In this document: piece after piece, positions 57,876 through 60,652 of the stretch | How positions within the stretch are numbered: position 1 is the stretch's first letter | How the letters are laid out: every line of letters begins with the position of its first letter | Source of the DNA: a candidate division WOR-3 bacterium | GTDB taxonomy: Bacteria > Hydrothermota > Hydrothermia > Hydrothermales > JAJRUZ01 | DNA length: 60,652 nt | Assembly: GCA_039803925.1 (NCBI GenBank) | Contig: JBDRZL010000011.1 | Coordinates: forward strand, 1 to 60,652 | Direction of reading: 5' to 3' | Made by a program: the position numbers and the translations under genes | Notes under the pieces: model-generated | The model's input: only the letters and a program-made list of their open reading frames with translations | The model's database searches: none | What the model was told of the DNA's origin: nothing

Positions 57876-58841
57876 TTATTCTTCAACTAATTCAACTCTT
57901 CTATTTTTAGCTCTTCCTTCTTCAGTGTTATTTGATGCAACAGGGGAAAGAGGTCCGACTCCAAAAGGTTTTAGTCTTTCTTTTTCTATTCCGTATTTTT
58001 CAGTTAATTCTCTAACAACAGCTTCTGCTCTTTTTTTTGATAAATCCATATTATATTCAAGTTTTCCCACATTATCTGTATGTCCAACAACATATAGTTT
58101 TATTTCAGGGTGTTCTTTTAAAAATTTTGCGATTTCTTTTAGGGTAGGCTCAGATTCCGGTTTTATATCTGCTTTATTAAAATCAAAATATATTCCATAG
58201 ATAGCAATATGCCCTTCACTCTTTATTCTTTCATATATATCTTTAGCTGTTATAAGTCCTTTTTCCATTTCCTTAAACTCAACAATTCCAAGGAATACCT
58301 TTGGTCCATCAAAACTTGGAAGAACACAGATTGATAATGCCAAATTTTTAGTTTTATTTTTTGCAGATAGATAAAAGAAATTATTTTCATCATCCTGTGT
58401 GGCGTATATATTCCAGAAATAAGGGTCAAGAAATTTTCTTATTCCAGCAATTTCCTTTCCTCTTGCAGAATAAAGTATATCAAAATTTGCTTTTTTAACT
58501 GCTTCTTCATAGTTTTTGAAAACTTCAAAGGGACTTCTTTCTTTTGGTGACTGGTACTGAATTTTTGTAACTTTACCTTCTATTTTTTCCTTTTTTGCCT
58601 TCTGTATATCAAAATCACTTGGAGATTTTAAAGGTCCGAGAAGTATATAAAACTCATCAAAATCTTTTACTTCATAATGATAGATAAAAGAACCAGGATA
58701 TCTTGATATAACAGGATGATCTTTACTTCCTTTGATGTCTTCTTGAGCAAAAATATCATTTATGAAAAAAAATAAAATTAGGAAATAAAAAATTAAGATT
58801 TTTAAACTGGAACCTTTTACTATAATTGTTTTAAAGCTCAT
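57876..58841 (-). CDS. OmpA-family outer-membrane/peptidoglycan-binding protein
   Basis: 321 residues: an N-terminal signal (ILIFYFLILFFFINDIFA), then a periplasmic domain of about 170 residues resembling DUF4892 (SRYPGSFIYHYEVKDFDEFY), and an OmpA C-terminal domain (about 205-321) with FDFNKADIKPES, VVGHTDNVGKLEYNMDLSKKRAEAV and a final NRRVELVEE. The domain binds peptidoglycan through the Asp and Arg of this motif. The start ATG has an AT-rich upstream without ribosome site. A degraded T-arm-like motif (AAAGGTTCCAG) lies inside codons 8-12. Confidence 0.9.
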   Translation of the reverse strand: MSFKTIIVKGSSLKILIFYFLILFFFINDIFAQEDIKGSKDHPVISRYPGSFIYHYEVKDFDEFYILLGPLKSPSDFDIQKAKKEKIEGKVTKIQYQSPKERSPFEVFKNYEEAVKKANFDILYSARGKEIAGIRKFLDPYFWNIYATQDDENNFFYLSAKNKTKNLALSICVLPSFDGPKVFLGIVEFKEMEKGLITAKDIYERIKSEGHIAIYGIYFDFNKADIKPESEPTLKEIAKFLKEHPEIKLYVVGHTDNVGKLEYNMDLSKKRAEAVVRELTEKYGIEKERLKPFGVGPLSPVASNNTEEGRAKNRRVELVEE

Positions 58842-58853
58842 TTTTCATTCTAA

Positions 58854-58881
58854 AATAATTTCATTTAAAATTTCAATCAAT
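58854..58881. repeat. 28-bp duplicate of the end of the lipoprotein gene
   Basis: Identical for 28 bases to 59707-59734, the codons for LIEILNEII at the end of the lipoprotein gene. It lies in the 164-base gap between the OmpA gene and the frameshifted gene, which otherwise holds nothing I can identify, and looks like the 3' remnant of a lost second copy. Confidence 0.65.
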
Positions 58882-59005
58882 CAAAATAGTTTTTATCAAA
58901 TAGTATCCACTAATGTATTAAAGAAAAACTAAATGTACATAGTTATTAAATTCCTCCAAAATTCCTGCAATTGTAATAATTTTTTTTATAAATTAATAAA
59001 TGATT

Positions 59006-59684
59006 TTACTCACTATTTTTGTTTCCCCTCTTACGAGTCAATAAATTTTTCAAAATATTTTCAATTATTTGAGCTGTCTTTTCGCTTTCATATTTTGATA
59101 TAAAATCTTGCTTTTTATTATTTGATACAAATTTGAAATGAACTTCTTTTCTTTTTCTTTTAATATCAATATTTGTTATTTCCCTATATTTCCATACATG
59201 TTTTACTTCACTTCCTTTAAGTATAACTTTTATAGCATTTATAAAATTTTCAGCAGTTGGATTTTTAGATGTTAAGTCTATAACTTTTTTAATTTCTTCC
59301 TGCATCCTTTCCTCTGGTGAAGGTAAGAGTTTACTAAGAATAATAGCAGCTATTAACTCTAATGGTAATCTTAAAATTTTTTCCTCTGAACTCTCTTCAA
59401 GATATCCTTCCAAAATTTCAGAAATATAGGAAACCCTTGGGTAACCAGGCGTATTTGAAATTTCTTTTGTTTCTATATCTATAATATTAGAATCAGTTAA
59501 AAGTAAAATATGTCTTATATACCCGCCACCGAGAGTTTTCCAGCCAAAATTATATTTCCAACTATCAAGAAGAAATTCTGTATTCTCTTTATAGAATGGG
59601 TATTTTTCAATATCTAATGCATAGTTAAATGATTGAAAAAAAAAAGATTAAAACAAGAAAAGAATAATAAAACCTGTAATTCAT
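59006..59684 (-). pseudogene. Secreted protein gene broken (or phase-shifted) at a poly-T run in the signal peptide
   Basis: An ATG at 59684 starts MNYRFYYSFLVLIFF, a good signal peptide, but ten T in a row (59645-59636 on the minus strand) throw it out of frame with a stop soon after. With nine T the frame would continue as QSFNYALDIEKYPFY, LDSWKYNFGWKTLGGGYIRH, and on to the stop at 59006, about 225 residues in all. The C-terminal 135 residues (from ILEGYLEES) are an intact frame. I do not recognise the family. Either a homopolymer indel, a sequencing error, or a reversible slippage switch explains it. Confidence 0.6.
59636..59645 (-). repeat. Poly-T (10) run at the frameshift
   Basis: Ten consecutive T on the coding strand inside the signal-peptide codons; nine would restore the reading frame. 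Confidence 0.8.
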
Positions 59685-59697
59685 TTTGTATTAATTT

Positions 59698-60072
59698 TTA
59701 TTTTAGAATAATTTCATTTAAAATTTCAATCAATTTATCAAGATTTTCTTCTTTTGTGTCAAATCCAGGAATATATATAATTTTTTTATCTTTTAAAATA
59801 ATTTCATAAATTATGCAATCAGGGTAATATCTTCCGAAGGTGCCTTCTTTTAGATTTCCTATAATTTCTTTAATTGTTTTTATTTTATTTTCTGGAATTT
59901 TTGATAAAATTTCAATATTTTTATTTTTATCTCTGTAAATCAACTCATTATTTATAAGGATAAATTCTTCATAGAATCCTATAAGTCCCCCCTTTTTATT
60001 CACCTGAATTAAAAAATTTTTTTTATGAAAACAAGAAGAAAATAAAAGTAAAATAAGAGTTAGATAGAACAT
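59698..60072 (-). CDS. Small lipoprotein of unknown function
   Basis: 124 residues from ATG at 60072 (a TTG 12 bases earlier is also possible). MFYLTLILLLFSSC is a lipoprotein signal. The mature part is a beta-rich chain (GGLIGFYEEFILINNELIYRD, IIYEIILKDKKIIYIPG) ending in a helix. No family recognised. It overlaps the end of the flavodoxin-fold gene and its last 28 bases are duplicated at 58854-58881. Confidence 0.7.
   Translation of the reverse strand: MFYLTLILLLFSSCFHKKNFLIQVNKKGGLIGFYEEFILINNELIYRDKNKNIEILSKIPENKIKTIKEIIGNLKEGTFGRYYPDCIIYEIILKDKKIIYIPGFDTKEENLDKLIEILNEIILK
59707..59734. repeat. 28-bp repeat, source copy in the lipoprotein gene
   Basis: See the identical sequence at 58854-58881. 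Confidence 0.65.
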
Positions 60073-60073
60073 T

Positions 60074-60652
60074 TTATAATCCAATTTTATTTTTACTTTC
60101 TATTATCTTGGGGAGTAATTCCTTAAATCTTTCTTTAGTTTTTAAAATCCATTCTTCAAAATGTTCCTTCATTTTTTCTTTTGTCCATCTGTTTTTATTT
60201 AAATCTTTTTCATCAAAATAGAAAGAGTTATTTCTTAAATAGCAGGGAGTTAAACAAAAAGGACATCTAAATTTTTCTCCCTTAATATGCTCAAAATTTT
60301 TATTATAATCTACAGGACATCTATCAGAAATGGTTGATTCGTAAGGTTTTTCTTGAAAATTTAAAATTTTATTTATTCCTTCATCAATTTTATATAAATT
60401 CTCGTCAAGTAAAACTTCTCCGGGTCCTGCACCGTATAACAAAAAACTATCGGTAACTTTATAACCGAGAGAAAGTAAAAATATATTCATAAAAGGAAGT
60501 TCAAACTGATCCCAGTCAATAGGAGACGCGACACCTATACTCATAGCAGGTTTTATTTCTAAATCTTTTATAACTTCGTAAATACACAAAAATCTATCAA
60601 TAACCATTTTTAATTTCCCTGGAATTGTTAAAACATAAGTAGGAGCAATTAA
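60074..60652 (-). CDS. Flavodoxin-fold NAD(P)H-FMN-reductase-like protein, start outside window
   Basis: The frame is open to the window edge, so at least 192 residues are seen and the N-terminus is missing. The first visible part, LIAPTYVLTIPGKLKMVIDR, has the PxY...PGxLKxxIDR pattern of NADPH-dependent FMN reductases and related flavodoxins. A Cys pair with a zinc- or Fe-S-like look (FRCPFCLTPCYL) follows near the C-terminus, where the plain reductases have none; an iron-sulfur flavoprotein is possible. The annotated ATG at 60607 is internal. Confidence 0.75.
   Translation of the reverse strand, partial: LIAPTYVLTIPGKLKMVIDRFLCIYEVIKDLEIKPAMSIGVASPIDWDQFELPFMNIFLLSLGYKVTDSFLLYGAGPGEVLLDENLYKIDEGINKILNFQEKPYESTISDRCPVDYNKNFEHIKGEKFRCPFCLTPCYLRNNSFYFDEKDLNKNRWTKEKMKEHFEEWILKTKERFKELLPKIIESKNKIGL

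Noticed and set aside
58800-58841. Ninth gene-leader T-arm hairpin at the OmpA gene
   Set aside because: The sequence AAAGGTTCCAGTTTAAA resembles the motif but cannot form the stem and lies inside the coding frame.
1-60652. CRISPR arrays, insertion sequences, prophage or toxin-antitoxin genes
   Set aside because: I looked for regularly spaced repeats, transposase motifs, terminal inverted repeats and phage genes and saw none; the only repeat elements are those listed.

Overview
This is a very AT-rich, tightly packed bacterial chromosome segment. Proteins are rich in Lys, Glu, Ile and Phe, most operon-internal genes overlap by 1-20 bases, and there are no insertion sequences, CRISPR arrays or phage genes. 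Lipid A genes (an lpxC-fabZ fusion plus lpxA), a BamD-like lipoprotein, an Omp85 barrel and an OmpA protein show a diderm cell. A decayed C-terminal sorting-domain fragment of the type common in the FCB superphylum, an A2-type haem-copper oxidase and an alternative complex III fit a thermophilic FCB-like lineage. A candidate-phylum bacterium of the WOR-3/Hydrothermae kind is my guess; that placement is inference and needs ribosomal or marker-gene phylogeny.

Layout. 1-9124 (minus strand): a type IV pilus minor-pilin operon (PilY1, small secreted protein, FimT/GspH-, PilV-, PilW- and PilX-like pseudopilins, lipoprotein) that runs into a histidine kinase and a sigma-54-type response regulator; a GG-N10-GC promoter element sits in front of pilY1. 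9169-11338 (minus): gap-pgk glycolytic pair. 11339-11793: a decayed small gene. 11794-16843 (plus): bamD-nadD-deacetylase-lpxC/fabZ-lpxA-carbamate kinase. 16844-22111: an odd 111-bp insert between 25-bp repeats, then a DUF2914 protein, tRNA-Val, rho, an HD hydrolase, alaS and tRNA-Gly. 22154-29997: DUF4139 protein, Nudix, Crp-like regulator, L31, RidA, B12-binding subunit, thermonuclease, TPR protein, a small basic protein and a transglutaminase-like protein. 30003-35823 (minus): penicillin-acylase-like hydrolase, Omp85 barrel, GT39 glycosyltransferase, TrmB. 35840-41028: flippase-like protein, PlsY, lipoprotein, Fur, SfsA, SurE, Pcm, tRNA-Ala. 41069-43216: glycosyltransferase 9, tRNA-Phe and a gene graveyard. 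43217-55352 (plus): a complete respiratory island: SCO1, caa3-type oxidase subunits I, III, IV and II, CtaB, then an alternative complex III operon. 55405-57321: MerR-like regulator, CDGSH protein, thioredoxin-like protein, DoxX. 57356-60652 (minus): unknown protein, OmpA, a frameshifted secreted protein, a lipoprotein and a truncated flavodoxin-fold protein.

How the parts work together. The alternative complex III would oxidise quinol and pass electrons through cytochrome c domains (one fused to a membrane protein, one fused to oxidase subunit II) to the A2-type oxidase, with SCO1 and CtaB serving copper and haem maturation. The pilus operon carries what looks like its own PilS/PilR-type regulators.

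The observation I consider most novel is a recurring hairpin with the loop and stem layout of a tRNA T-arm (loop TTCAAAT, 2-5 bp stem) placed 18-32 nt upstream of eight start codons on the coding strand (gap, rho, alaS, rpmE, a small basic protein, sco1, the CDGSH gene, doxX). Three have a good sigma-70 promoter that would start the transcript a few to about 20 bases before the hairpin, and six of the eight leaders have no Shine-Dalgarno sequence. A second class of genes looks leaderless, including divergent pairs only 16-22 bp apart with interlocked -10 boxes. One thermonuclease gene appears to start with AUA.
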